A stretch of DNA of 64,000 nt, taken from assembly GCF_000732195.1 (NCBI RefSeq), contig NZ_JNNU01000007.1, positions 186,001 to 250,000 on the forward strand, written 5' to 3'. The DNA is from Neorhizobium vignae (GTDB taxonomy: Bacteria > Pseudomonadota > Alphaproteobacteria > Rhizobiales > Rhizobiaceae). Under the pieces are notes generated by a model. The model was not told where the DNA came from and did not search any database. It saw only the letters and a list, made by a program, of their open reading frames with translations. Below are positions 27,419 through 35,578 of this stretch, piece after piece (position 1 is the stretch's first letter; each line of letters opens with the position of its first letter). The translations under genes were made by a program, and so were the position numbers.

Positions 27419-28267
27419 ATGACATTCCTCGGCATCTCCGGGATGCAGTATTCCGGCCAATCACTGGCAAACTCCCGCATCCTGCTTGCGGAGGATTCAA
27501 ACGTCTTCACATCGATGATCGGGACCCGGCTCAAGGAGCTGTTCGGCATCGAAGTCGAGATTTGCCGCAACTTCGAGGAATTGCAGTACGCCTATGACCG
27601 CTCCGCCGAGCCGGTGATGCTGGCGATTTCCAATATCAATCTGCCAGGCGCGGAAAACGGGGAAGCGCTGGAGTATCTCGTCGATCTGTCGATCCCGACC
27701 ATCGTCTTTACCGGGACCTTCCATGAAGAAACCCGCGACAAGCTGCTGACCAAGGACATCGTCGACTATATCCTCAAGGACAATGTCTTTGCGGTCGAGA
27801 TGCTGGCCGAATCGGTCTGCCGGTTCCTGACCAATCATCGCCATCATGTGCTGATCGTCGATGACAGCCCGACCGCCCGGGCGCTGCTCTCGAGCCGCCT
27901 GAAGCGCTACAATTTCCGGGTCAGCGTCGCGGAGAACGGTGCCAAGGCGCTGGAAATCCTCAAGAAGAACCCGGATATCGGCCTCGTCGTCACCGACTAC
28001 AACATGCCCGATATCGACGGTTTCGAACTCACCCGCCGCATTCGCTCGGTGCGCGGCTCGCACGAGCTCCGGATCATCGGCGTTTCGTCCTCTTCGAACC
28101 GGCTGCTTTCGGCCCGCTTCCTGAAGGCCGGCGGCAACGACTTCATGCTGCGCCCCTTCATCGACGAGGAGTTTTACTGCCGCGTCAACCAGAACCTGGA
28201 TACGCTCATCCAGATTCGATCGATGCAGGCAAGACGTCAGGAAACGGCGGTGAAGAACGTCGCCTGA
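27419..28267 (+). CDS. Dual receiver-domain regulator with an altered first domain
   Basis: The 282-residue protein has two receiver domains and no output domain. REC1 (about 18-138) keeps the acidic pair (Glu25-Asp26) and Lys120, but Asn72 occupies the phosphoacceptor position in AISNINLPG. REC2 (about 142-265) keeps VVDDSP and Asp193 in VVTDYNMP, while the usual Lys-Pro is Arg-Pro in MLRPF. REC2 may be phosphorylated; REC1 probably cannot be. The ATG at 27419 follows AGGGG. The degenerate GGDEF gene starts 17 bases later, so the two probably act together. Confidence 0.85.
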   Translation: MTFLGISGMQYSGQSLANSRILLAEDSNVFTSMIGTRLKELFGIEVEICRNFEELQYAYDRSAEPVMLAISNINLPGAENGEALEYLVDLSIPTIVFTGTFHEETRDKLLTKDIVDYILKDNVFAVEMLAESVCRFLTNHRHHVLIVDDSPTARALLSSRLKRYNFRVSVAENGAKALEILKKNPDIGLVVTDYNMPDIDGFELTRRIRSVRGSHELRIIGVSSSSNRLLSARFLKAGGNDFMLRPFIDEEFYCRVNQNLDTLIQIRSMQARRQETAVKNVA

Positions 28268-28284
28268 TCCCCGAGGAATTCCGC

Positions 28285-28893
28285 ATGCCATACCTTCTAA
28301 GCCAGCATTTCCGGGAGACGGAGCGCTTGACCTACGGTTTGGCGGCGCCGTCGCGCATCCAGATGGAGACGGCCAATACGGTTGCCGATCCGTTGACCGG
28401 TTTTGCCAACCTGAAGGAATTTTATCGGATTGGCGAACCGTTGGTGCGGGAAGCTCTTGCCGAGGGAACAGCCTGCGCCGTCGCGATCGTGGACATCGAC
28501 CATTTCCGGCGATTGAACGATATTCATTGCAAGGAAACCATCGTTCAGGTCCTGAAGGCCGCCGCCGCCAGGCTCGGTTCCGCTTGCACCGGCAGCCGGC
28601 ATCTTCTTGCCCGGTTGGGTGACGAAGAGTTCGGCATGCTGCTGGTCGGTCTCGACCCAGCCGCCGCGACGGAGTTGTGCGAGAAGCTGAGGCTTGAGAT
28701 CGCCGGCATCAGGATTATCTCCGGCGACATCGATTTTTCGATTACCGTTTCGATCGGGCTGGCGGAGGTCTGCGGCCCGGAAACGTTCGACAATTATCTC
28801 AACGCTGCAGAACAATTCCTGTTCATGGCGAAAAGCCATGGCCGGAATCGGGTATTTTCGGATTACACGATCGTGCTGCAGGCGACGGGCTGA
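28285..28893 (+). CDS. GGDEF-domain protein with a degenerate active-site motif
   Basis: The 202-residue protein is almost only a GGDEF domain: ADPLTGFANLKEF at 35-47, the metal Asps in VDIDHF (70-72) and Asn78. The signature is GDEEF (112-116) instead of GGDEF, so the second Gly, which contacts GTP, is Asp. No RxxD inhibitory site lies five residues before it. Cyclic-di-GMP synthesis is doubtful, and it may serve as a GTP or effector sensor for the adjacent dual receiver protein. Confidence 0.85.
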   Translation: MPYLLSQHFRETERLTYGLAAPSRIQMETANTVADPLTGFANLKEFYRIGEPLVREALAEGTACAVAIVDIDHFRRLNDIHCKETIVQVLKAAAARLGSACTGSRHLLARLGDEEFGMLLVGLDPAAATELCEKLRLEIAGIRIISGDIDFSITVSIGLAEVCGPETFDNYLNAAEQFLFMAKSHGRNRVFSDYTIVLQATG

Positions 28894-28912
28894 CCCGTCG
28901 CGTTCCCACGGC

Positions 28913-29941
28913 TCAGGCCACGACGCCGGTGCGCGACGTGTTCATATTGAGCTTGCGCTCGGCGCGTTCCTGTTGCGGCGAACGGTTATAGACCTCCCGA
29001 TAGCATTTCGAGAAATGCGACGCGGACACGAATCCGCAGGCAACAGCCACCTCGACCACGGGCATCGAGGACTGTACGAGCAGGTGCCTTGCCCGGTCGA
29101 GCCGGATTTCCAGGTAGTAGCGCGCCGGCGAGCGGCCCATTTCCTGGCGGAACAGGCGTTCGATCTGGCGCCTTGAGAGGCCGGCGTCGTCGGCGATCTC
29201 GACCAGCGACAGCGGTTCGGAGAGATTGTTCTCCATGACCTCGATGATCGACAGGACCTTGGCGTTCTGGACGCCGAGGCGGGCCCGCAGCGGCAGGCGC
29301 TGGCGGTCGTGCGGGTTGCGGACGCGGTCCGTCAACTGCTGCTCGCAGACGCGGTTGACGAGATTCTCGCCGAAATCCTGGCTGATCAGGTTCAGCATCA
29401 TGTCGAGCGAGGCGGTGCCGCCGGCGCAGGTATAGAGGTTCGAATCGACCTCGTAGAGATCCGCATAGACTTCCGCCTGCGGGAATGCCTCGGCAAAGCC
29501 TGGCAGGTTCTCCCAGTGGATCGCACAGCGCTTGCCGTTTAGCAGCCCGGCCTGGGCCAGAACGTGCGCTCCGGTGCAGAGGCTTCCAACGGCAATGCCG
29601 CGGTTATAGGTTTCGCGCAGCCAGGCGTTGACCGACTTGTTGTTGAACTCTTCCACGTAGACGCCCGAGCACACGAGGACCATGTTCGGACGGTTTTCAC
29701 CGGAGAGGTTGCGACGTTCGTCGGCGAGAGAGGAGTTTACCTCGATGCCGATGCCGCTCGAGGAATAGACCTTTTCGCCATCGGCGGAACAGAGCCGCCA
29801 AGTATAGGCCGAGTATCCGAGCATGCGATTGGCGATTCGCAGCGTCTCCACGGCTGCAGCAAAAGGCAGCATGGTGAAATGGGGAACAAGAAAAAAGACG
29901 AGGGAGCGCTTGGCTGCCGGATTTTTGGTCATCACATTCAT
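28913..29941 (-). CDS. GlxA/GbdR-type regulator (DJ-1-like sensor plus AraC HTH)
   Basis: The 342-residue protein has an N-terminal class I glutamine-amidotransferase-like sensor domain (LVFFLVPHFTMLPFAAAVE, with the nucleophile-elbow Cys in GSLCTGAHVLAQAG) and a C-terminal AraC DNA-binding domain (LVEIADDAGLSRRQIERLF and VAVACGFVSASHFSKCY). This group includes GbdR, CdhR and SouR, which control glycine betaine, carnitine and sarcosine breakdown in Pseudomonas. Its place next to methylamine-oxidising and corrinoid genes makes a betaine-responsive role likely. I chose ATG 29941; an upstream extension to 30268 is not family-like. Confidence 0.85.
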   Translation of the reverse strand: MNVMTKNPAAKRSLVFFLVPHFTMLPFAAAVETLRIANRMLGYSAYTWRLCSADGEKVYSSSGIGIEVNSSLADERRNLSGENRPNMVLVCSGVYVEEFNNKSVNAWLRETYNRGIAVGSLCTGAHVLAQAGLLNGKRCAIHWENLPGFAEAFPQAEVYADLYEVDSNLYTCAGGTASLDMMLNLISQDFGENLVNRVCEQQLTDRVRNPHDRQRLPLRARLGVQNAKVLSIIEVMENNLSEPLSLVEIADDAGLSRRQIERLFRQEMGRSPARYYLEIRLDRARHLLVQSSMPVVEVAVACGFVSASHFSKCYREVYNRSPQQERAERKLNMNTSRTGVVA

Positions 29942-30121
29942 GCCGTCATTCCCCTTGTTCGTGGCCGTGCATTGCGGCCCGCTTTTCTTCAAAAGCGACA
30001 TTGGCACGGGGAAAGACGGCGGAGAAGGGCTTCTGACGACAGGGTGATAACATTTTTGCGACATAGGCGGGTCGCACGCGTAATTGCCAAAGACAGCAGG
30101 CTCAATGCGTGTCTCAGACGA

Positions 30122-30157
30122 CATGGCCCGCTTCGCTGTTCGCGTCGGCGGGCCATG
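30122..30157 (-). repeat. Strong inverted repeat downstream of the DUF1127 gene
   Basis: CATGGCCCGC (30122-30131) pairs perfectly with GCGGGCCATG (30148-30157) across 16 bases, 11 bases after the DUF1127 stop. No T-run follows on either strand, so it may be a 3'-end stabiliser or a Rho-assisted terminator. Confidence 0.4.
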
Positions 30158-30168
30158 GGGTGGGAGGG

Positions 30169-30375
30169 TTATCGGCGATGCGGTGCATTGGTCGTCGGCC
30201 ATCCGATGTCCTTGCGGATTTCTGCCGGCAGACCTTCCAGCATTCTTTCGGTCTGGCGACGACGCCATTGATCGCGAAGGCTGATAACCGCGTCCAGGGC
30301 AGGGCGGATGAGCGAGGCGAACGATGACGGCCGGGGCCGGGAGCGATCGCTCTCCTGATAGGTGATCATAGTCAT
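30169..30375 (-). CDS. DUF1127 small basic protein
   Basis: The 68-residue protein ends in the DUF1127 pattern: a Trp-Arg-rich helix (DQWRRRQTERMLEGL) followed by LPAEIRKDIGW. Short DUF1127 proteins in Agrobacterium and Rhodobacter affect RNA turnover and phosphate or carbon metabolism, in part through RNA binding. The ATG at 30375 follows AAGGAGA at 6 bases, which decides it over longer in-frame starts. It is divergent from the LysR gene. Confidence 0.85.
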   Translation of the reverse strand: MTMITYQESDRSRPRPSSFASLIRPALDAVISLRDQWRRRQTERMLEGLPAEIRKDIGWPTTNAPHRR

Positions 30376-30523
30376 GTCAGTTCTCCTTGAGTGTCTCATG
30401 GGACAACGCTCAATCGGGACAATGAACGCCATCAATCCATCAATCAATCGGATGCAAGTTATGCGTCTCATGAAATTCTGTTGGGTATTGACGCTCGCTT
30501 CCGATGTTTTTGAGTATGCCGCC

Positions 30524-30556
30524 CGTTTGACATTCAATCAAACGAAATGATATGGT
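30524..30556 (+). promoter_or_regulatory. LysR-gene promoter with overlapping inverted repeat
   Basis: CGTTTGA (30524-30530) and TCAAACG (30538-30544) form a perfect 7-bp dyad with 7-base spacing. A -35 TTGACA (30527-30532) and a -10 TATGGT (30551-30556) sit at 18-base spacing. The overlap suggests autoregulation by the LysR protein encoded from 30589. Confidence 0.5.
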
Positions 30557-30588
30557 GTTTAAGTTCAGAATTATTGATAGAGGCTGAC

Positions 30589-31485
30589 ATGACTGTTCCA
30601 TTCCGCCCGCCGCTTCCGCTGCTCGATAATGATGTATTGCGCACGTTCGTGGCGATTGCCGAGACCGGCAATTTCTCGACCGCCGCCGATGCGGTTCTGC
30701 GTACGCCATCGGCCGTCTCGATGCAGATCAAGAAACTGGAAGAGCAGCTGAAGACGACGCTCTTCCTGCGCGATGCCCGCTCGGTGTCGCTGACGCAGCA
30801 TGGCGAGATGCTGCTTTCCTATGCGCGGCGCATGCTGGCGCTGTCGAATGAAGCCGTGTCACGTTTCGTCATGCCGGAGCTCTCCGGCGTGGTACGTCTC
30901 GGTGCGCCGGACGACATTGCCGAGCGTCTGCTGCCCAAGGTGCTCAAGGATTTCGGTGAGAGCTTTCCGGGCATCATGGTCGATGTTACCGTCGACATGA
31001 GTTTGGCACTCAGGAAGCGCATGGACGAGCAGCGGCTGGATCTCGCGTTGATCAACTGCGCCACGCGTCCTTTCGCGACGGCCGGCGAGATGATCCATAC
31101 GGAACGACTGGTCTGGGCCGGTGCCAAATGCGGCACGGCCTATCTGCGCGATCCGCTGCCGATTTCGGTCTGGGAGGACGGCTGCGTCTGGCGCCAGGAT
31201 GCGATCGCCCAGCTCGAGAAGCACAAGCGGACCTATCGCATCGCCTATGCGAGCGCCCATACGATGGCGCAGCGCGCCGCCGTGCTGTCCGACCTTGCGA
31301 TTGCGCCGTTCCCGCGTTCCTACGTGACCGAGGACATGCAGATACTCGGCCCGAAGGAAGGACTGCCTGAGCTGATCAACTTCGATATCCGGCTGTTGAC
31401 GGCACCGCAGCTTTCCGTACCCGGCAAGGCCGTCGCAGAGAGCATCCGCGAGGCGTTCGGCTCCCTGGTCGCCGCAGCGGCCTGA
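30589..31485 (+). CDS. LysR-family transcriptional regulator
   Basis: The 298-residue protein has the N-terminal helix-turn-helix (FSTAADAVLRTPSAVSMQIKK, about 30-50) and a periplasmic-binding-protein-like effector domain. It ends 2 bases before the convergent activator gene (31488). Its place inside the corrinoid island suggests it may control part of it, but no effector can be named. An inverted repeat overlaps its own promoter. Confidence 0.92.
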   Translation: MTVPFRPPLPLLDNDVLRTFVAIAETGNFSTAADAVLRTPSAVSMQIKKLEEQLKTTLFLRDARSVSLTQHGEMLLSYARRMLALSNEAVSRFVMPELSGVVRLGAPDDIAERLLPKVLKDFGESFPGIMVDVTVDMSLALRKRMDEQRLDLALINCATRPFATAGEMIHTERLVWAGAKCGTAYLRDPLPISVWEDGCVWRQDAIAQLEKHKRTYRIAYASAHTMAQRAAVLSDLAIAPFPRSYVTEDMQILGPKEGLPELINFDIRLLTAPQLSVPGKAVAESIREAFGSLVAAAA

Positions 31486-31487
31486 TG

Positions 31488-33515
31488 TTATTCGCGGCCG
31501 CGGCGACGTCTGCGGCCGCCACCGTCTCCCGAGGCATCCGCGAGCGCCTTGCGCTCCGGCAAGGTTACGACCGTGCTGAGGTTCGGGAAGGTATCGACCT
31601 TGTTCGGTAGCGCCATGGCATAGACGAAATGCTCCTGGAATTTTGGTTCCAGAGCCGTCTCTATCTTCTCGATCCTGCGGACGGTTTCCTCGATCTCGCG
31701 GCGGTAGCCGCGGTTCAGGAGGCACATGCGCGCGCCTGTGCCGGCGGCATTGCCGACCGATTTGACTCGGGAAAGGTCGCAATCGGGGATGAGACCCAGC
31801 ACCATCGCATATTTCGGATCGATGAACGTGCCGAAGGCGCCGGCGAGCCCGATCCGATCGACATGGTCGACCCCTTGCTTGTCCATCAACAGCTTGACGC
31901 CGGCATAAAGCGCCGCCTTGGCGAGCTGGATGGCGCGCACGTCGTTCTGGGTCACGGTGATGCGCTGCTCGCCGTCATGAACGAGATAGGAGAAGGTCCG
32001 GCCGTTCTGCAGGATGCGGGGTGAGCGCTCAACCATAGCGCCATCCACGACGCCGTCCTCCGAAATCAGTCCGGCGAGATACATTTCGGCAATCACCTCG
32101 ATGATCGCCGAACCGCAGATGCCGGTAATGCCGGTTGCAGCGGCTGCGTCGGCGAAACCCGGCTCGTCCGACCAGGGCTCGATGCCGATCACCCGGAAGC
32201 GCGGCTCGAGGGTTTCGGCGTCGATACGGATACGCTCGATGGCGCCTGGTGCTGCCCGCTGGCCCGACGAGATTTCGGCACCTTCGAAGGCCGGACCGGT
32301 CGGCGAGGAGGCCGCGACGACCCGGGTCGAATTTCCGAGCACGATTTCCGCATTTGTGCCGATATCGACCAGCAGCATCATCTCCTCCTGCCGGTGCGGG
32401 CCTTCCGACAGGGTGGCCGCCGCGGCATCGGCACCGACATGGCCGGCGATGCAGGGCAGGAGATAGGTCCGGGTGCCCTCGTTCATCGGCAAGCCGATCT
32501 CGGAGGATCTGACCTGAACCGCTCCGGAAACGGCAAGCGCGAAGGGGGCGCCGCCAAGTTCGGTCGGATCGATGCCGAGGAAGAGGTGGTGCATGATCGG
32601 ATTGCCGACGAAGACGCTGTCGAGAATGTCGCTCCTCGAAACGCCGCCTTCAGCGCAGACCTTGTCGATCAATCCGTTCAGCGCCTCGCGCACGGCTAAC
32701 GTCATCGCCTCGCGGCCATCGGGGTTCATCATCACATAGGAGACGCGGCTCATCAGATCCTCGCCGAAGCGGATCTGCGGGTTCGACGTGCCGGCCGACG
32801 CCACGGTACGGCCCGACAGCAGCGACGACAGGTGCATGGCGATCGTCGTCGAGCCGATATCGCAGGCAATCCCGTAGGCCTCGTTCTTCAGGCCGGGGTA
32901 GAGCGCGACGAGGCGGGCGCGGTCGTCGTCGCGATCCTTGTGGATCGCCGCGGTGACCTTCCATTCGCCCTTGCGCAGGATCTGCTGCACTTTCGGAATC
33001 AGGTGGAAATCGACATCCAGATCGTCGAAATGCCACTCGGCGGCAAGTGCTGCCTTCAGCCGGTCGAGATCGCCGAGCGGTTTTTCCATGTCGGGCTCTT
33101 CCACCTCGACATAACACATGCGGATCGCCGGATTGCGGTCGAAGACACGTTCGTCGGCCGCCTTGCGGACCACCTGCGCGTTGATCACCGTATCCTGCGG
33201 CACGTCGACGACGAGATCGCCGAGTATCTGGGTCGAGCAGGAGAGGCGGCGTCCCTCGGGAAGCCCCCGCACGCGGTCGTAGCGCTCCTCCTTCGGGCCG
33301 AACGGCGACAGGTGGTCGTTCGCCGAGGTAATGCCGTGCTTGGCGAAATGTCCCTCCTGGACCGAGACCTGGCATCGCCCGCAGGTCGCCCGCCCGCCGC
33401 AGACGCTCTCCACATAGACGCCGAGCTGGCGCGCGGCATCGAGCACCGGCGTGCCGACCGGAAACCGGCCGCGCTTGCCGGATGGCATGAAAAGGACGAG
33501 GGGATCAGCGGTCAT
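31488..33515 (-). CDS. Reductive activator of corrinoid enzymes (2Fe-2S plus ASKHA, DUF4445 type)
   Basis: The 675-residue protein starts with a plant-type 2Fe-2S ferredoxin domain (Cys39, Cys45, Cys48, Cys93), followed by a linker and a large actin-like ATPase region (ACDIGSTTIAMHLSSLLSG near 218, LVDIGTNAEIVLGN near 380, GLAGAFGTFIDPKYA near 565). This matches RACE proteins, which use ATP and a low-potential electron to reduce inactive Co(II) corrinoid to Co(I). The C-terminus is a striking basic tail (GGGRRRRRGRE). It sits with the MtvA-like methyltransferase and corrinoid protein genes on the same strand. Confidence 0.9.
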   Translation of the reverse strand: MTADPLVLFMPSGKRGRFPVGTPVLDAARQLGVYVESVCGGRATCGRCQVSVQEGHFAKHGITSANDHLSPFGPKEERYDRVRGLPEGRRLSCSTQILGDLVVDVPQDTVINAQVVRKAADERVFDRNPAIRMCYVEVEEPDMEKPLGDLDRLKAALAAEWHFDDLDVDFHLIPKVQQILRKGEWKVTAAIHKDRDDDRARLVALYPGLKNEAYGIACDIGSTTIAMHLSSLLSGRTVASAGTSNPQIRFGEDLMSRVSYVMMNPDGREAMTLAVREALNGLIDKVCAEGGVSRSDILDSVFVGNPIMHHLFLGIDPTELGGAPFALAVSGAVQVRSSEIGLPMNEGTRTYLLPCIAGHVGADAAAATLSEGPHRQEEMMLLVDIGTNAEIVLGNSTRVVAASSPTGPAFEGAEISSGQRAAPGAIERIRIDAETLEPRFRVIGIEPWSDEPGFADAAAATGITGICGSAIIEVIAEMYLAGLISEDGVVDGAMVERSPRILQNGRTFSYLVHDGEQRITVTQNDVRAIQLAKAALYAGVKLLMDKQGVDHVDRIGLAGAFGTFIDPKYAMVLGLIPDCDLSRVKSVGNAAGTGARMCLLNRGYRREIEETVRRIEKIETALEPKFQEHFVYAMALPNKVDTFPNLSTVVTLPERKALADASGDGGGRRRRRGRE

Positions 33516-33549
33516 TAGGACTACAATTCAAAATTCAAGGAGTACGGGT

Positions 33550-33810
33550 TCATTTGCGGACGGTCTGTTCGAGCGCTTCGCGAATCAGTCGCGTATAGGG
33601 AATGCCCCGTTCCTTCGCCTTGGCCTTCACGGCGCGCAGAAGAGGCTCCGGCAGCCGCATATTGAGCTGGGCGGACTTCTTCTCGAACTCGAAATGCGTC
33701 GGCTTGAAGCCGGAGAGATCGTATTCGGACAGATCAGCCGTCTCGACGAAGGCCTCGGCTTCCGCGTCGGAATGGAAGACGGGCATCTTCTTCAGGTCAT
33801 TCTTGCTCAT
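33550..33810 (-). CDS. brnA: BrnA-type antitoxin
   Basis: The 86-residue protein has an acidic N-terminal half that would contact the toxin and a C-terminal ribbon-helix-helix (QLNMRLPEPLLRAVKAKAK then IPYTRLIREALEQ). This is the BrnA layout: antitoxin plus DNA-binding autorepressor. Its ATG lies inside the end of brnT with a 14-base overlap, so translation is probably coupled. Toxin-first order is normal for BrnT/BrnA. Confidence 0.88.
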   Translation of the reverse strand: MSKNDLKKMPVFHSDAEAEAFVETADLSEYDLSGFKPTHFEFEKKSAQLNMRLPEPLLRAVKAKAKERGIPYTRLIREALEQTVRK

Positions 33811-34081
33811 ATCGTCTTATCTCCCGTTCGTGCATGTATCGGGCGCTGATCGGTCGTATGTAAGCTCTCCCGTCAACTTCCCGGAGTGCAAACACGACGA
33901 ATACGTAGCGGCCGCTTTCCGCGATGCCGATGGCGCGCATCCGTTGTTCGCTCTCTTCTGGATCCCGAAGAACGGCCGGAGCATTTTCGAAGAGACTCTC
34001 GATTTCATCCTTGCTGAGACCGTGCTTGGCACATTTCGGCCAATTGCCGTCATCCCAATCGAAGCCAGAAATCCCGAGCAT
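33797..34081 (-). CDS. brnT: BrnT-type ribonuclease toxin
   Basis: The 94-residue protein has the BrnT pattern: FDWDDGNWPKCAKHGLS near the N-terminus, then a beta-sheet segment (RYVFVVFALRE) and the C-terminal IRPISARYMHEREIRRYE with conserved Arg, Ser, Arg. BrnT toxins cleave RNA and are neutralised by BrnA. The pair is wedged between the corrinoid activator and the methyl-THF methyltransferase genes on the same strand. Confidence 0.88.
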   Translation of the reverse strand: MLGISGFDWDDGNWPKCAKHGLSKDEIESLFENAPAVLRDPEESEQRMRAIGIAESGRYVFVVFALREVDGRAYIRPISARYMHEREIRRYEQE

Positions 34082-34093
34082 GCGCTATACTTT

Positions 34094-34123
34094 CATATAT
34101 GCTTTTGTATATACAAATGTAAA
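34094..34123 (-). promoter_or_regulatory. brnTA promoter with palindromic operator
   Basis: On the minus strand a -35 TTTACA (34118-34123) and an AT-rich -10 (TATATG, overlapping 34094-34101) flank a perfect 14-base palindrome, TTTGTATATACAAA (34104-34117). A second palindrome, CATATATG, is at 34094-34101. The region is much more AT-rich than its surroundings. BrnA binding is inferred from family behaviour. Confidence 0.6.
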
Positions 34124-34138
34124 GAGATCCAGTTCTGC

Positions 34139-35101
34139 TCACTCCGTCCGCGCTCCGGCGCCGGCCCGTGCGGCGCGGCCGCCGCGTCGGCCGCTGGCGG
34201 CCGACGGTGCGGCCGTTGCCGCGGCTCCACCGCCTTCCACCGGCTTATAGTCCCGATAGGTCATGATCCAGTTACCGCAGTTCTGGTCGGTGCCGTTCAG
34301 CACGTTGGCGGCGCGGACCGCTTCCATTTCCTGCGGCCGGCAGGGATTCATGATCGCGGATGTCATGCCCGCACCGATCACCATCGGAATGAAGCCGGCA
34401 TTGATGCCGTGGCGGTGCGGCAGGCCGAAGGAAATGTTGGAAAGCCCGCAGGTGGTGTTGACCTTCAGTTCCTCGCGCAGCCGTCGCAGCAGCGCGAAGA
34501 CCTGCAGGCCCGCGGTTCCGAGCGCGCCGATCGGCATGACCAGCGGATCGACGACGATGTCATGGGGCTTGATGCCGTAGTCGGCGGCGCGTTCGACGAT
34601 CTTCTTGGCGACCGCGAAACGGACGTCCGGATCCATCGAAATGCCGGTCTCGTCGTTGGAGATCGCCACGACCGGTACGTCGTATTTCTTGCAGAGCGGC
34701 AGGATCGCCTCGAGTTTTTCCTCCTCGCCGGTCACCGAATTGACCAGCGGCCGGCCCTTGGCGACTTTCAGCGTTGCCTCGATTGCGGCTGTCACCGAAC
34801 TGTCGATCGACAGCGGCACGTCGACGAGGCCCTGGACGATCTCCAGGGTCTGGACGAGCAGGCCCGGTTCAGTCTCGTTGGGATTGACCGAGGTGACCCC
34901 GGCGTTGACGTCGAGCATGGTGGCACCCGCCGCCACCTGTTCCAGCGCATCTCTGATGACGGTGTCGAAATTGCCCTCGATCATCTCGGCCGCGAGCTTC
35001 TTGCGGCCCGTCGGGTTGATGCGTTCGCCGATCACGCAAAAGGGCTGGTCAAAGCCGATCACGATCTCCCGGGTTGCGGATGCGACGATGGTGCGGGTCA
35101 T
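34139..35101 (-). CDS. Methyl-tetrahydrofolate:corrinoid methyltransferase (MtvA/MtgA-like)
   Basis: The 320-residue protein is a pterin-binding TIM barrel with the family start FCVIGERINPTGRKKL, then MLDVNAG, PLSIDSS and PLVNSVTG. These match AcsE/MtvA/MtgA enzymes, which move a methyl group between a corrinoid protein and tetrahydrofolate. In this setting it would take the methyl from the corrinoid protein at 37256-37957 to THF. The last 20 residues are an unusual Gly/Arg/Ala tail (GRRGGRAARAGAGARTE). A GGAGGAAGA ribosome site precedes the ATG. Confidence 0.9.
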   Translation of the reverse strand: MTRTIVASATREIVIGFDQPFCVIGERINPTGRKKLAAEMIEGNFDTVIRDALEQVAAGATMLDVNAGVTSVNPNETEPGLLVQTLEIVQGLVDVPLSIDSSVTAAIEATLKVAKGRPLVNSVTGEEEKLEAILPLCKKYDVPVVAISNDETGISMDPDVRFAVAKKIVERAADYGIKPHDIVVDPLVMPIGALGTAGLQVFALLRRLREELKVNTTCGLSNISFGLPHRHGINAGFIPMVIGAGMTSAIMNPCRPQEMEAVRAANVLNGTDQNCGNWIMTYRDYKPVEGGGAAATAAPSAASGRRGGRAARAGAGARTE

Positions 35102-35156
35102 TTCTTCCTCCAGGCGGCGCGCGATGCGGCGCAGAAACGATGTGATTGTCTGAACG

Positions 35157-35459
35157 TCAGGCGGTTTCGCGGCCGCCGGTCTTCACCAGCGCGACGAGTT
35201 TTTCCCTGTCATAGGCTGCTTCGAGCTCGGCTGCCGCCCTGTCGGCTTCGGCTTCAAGATCGTCGGAAACGGCGGTCGGCTCGGCCTTGCGCCATTCTGC
35301 GAGATAATCGTCGGTGCCGGCGGCGCCGCTGCGCATGGCGCACATGTCGATCGCCTCGGTGAAGCGCAGCGACAGTTCCCGCTTGGCGGTCTGGCGGCCC
35401 TTCTTGATGATCACCTGCGCCGGAATATCCCGCCAGAAGACGACGATGCGGTCGGCCAT
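35157..35459 (-). CDS. Small 'virulence factor' family protein of unknown role
   Basis: The 100-residue protein (start MADRIVVFWRDIPAQVIIKK) resembles a small family labelled 'virulence factor' in rhizobial genomes, as I recall. The first half is beta-rich and basic; the second is a charged helix (EADRAAAELEAAYDREKL). The ATG at 35459 follows CGGAGGAAT, deciding it over a longer start. It lies 55 bases upstream of the MtvA-like gene on the same strand, so it belongs to the corrinoid operon. The name does not imply pathogenicity. Confidence 0.75.
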   Translation of the reverse strand: MADRIVVFWRDIPAQVIIKKGRQTAKRELSLRFTEAIDMCAMRSGAAGTDDYLAEWRKAEPTAVSDDLEAEADRAAAELEAAYDREKLVALVKTGGRETA

Positions 35460-35578
35460 GAATTCCTCCGTGTTGAGGCGCAGCATGCACGGGTGCGGGC
35501 GGCAAGACTGCGCTTGCGACGACGTCGCACACGGCAAAATACGACGCGGCGATGTGGATTGCCTAGCCGGATTGCCGG

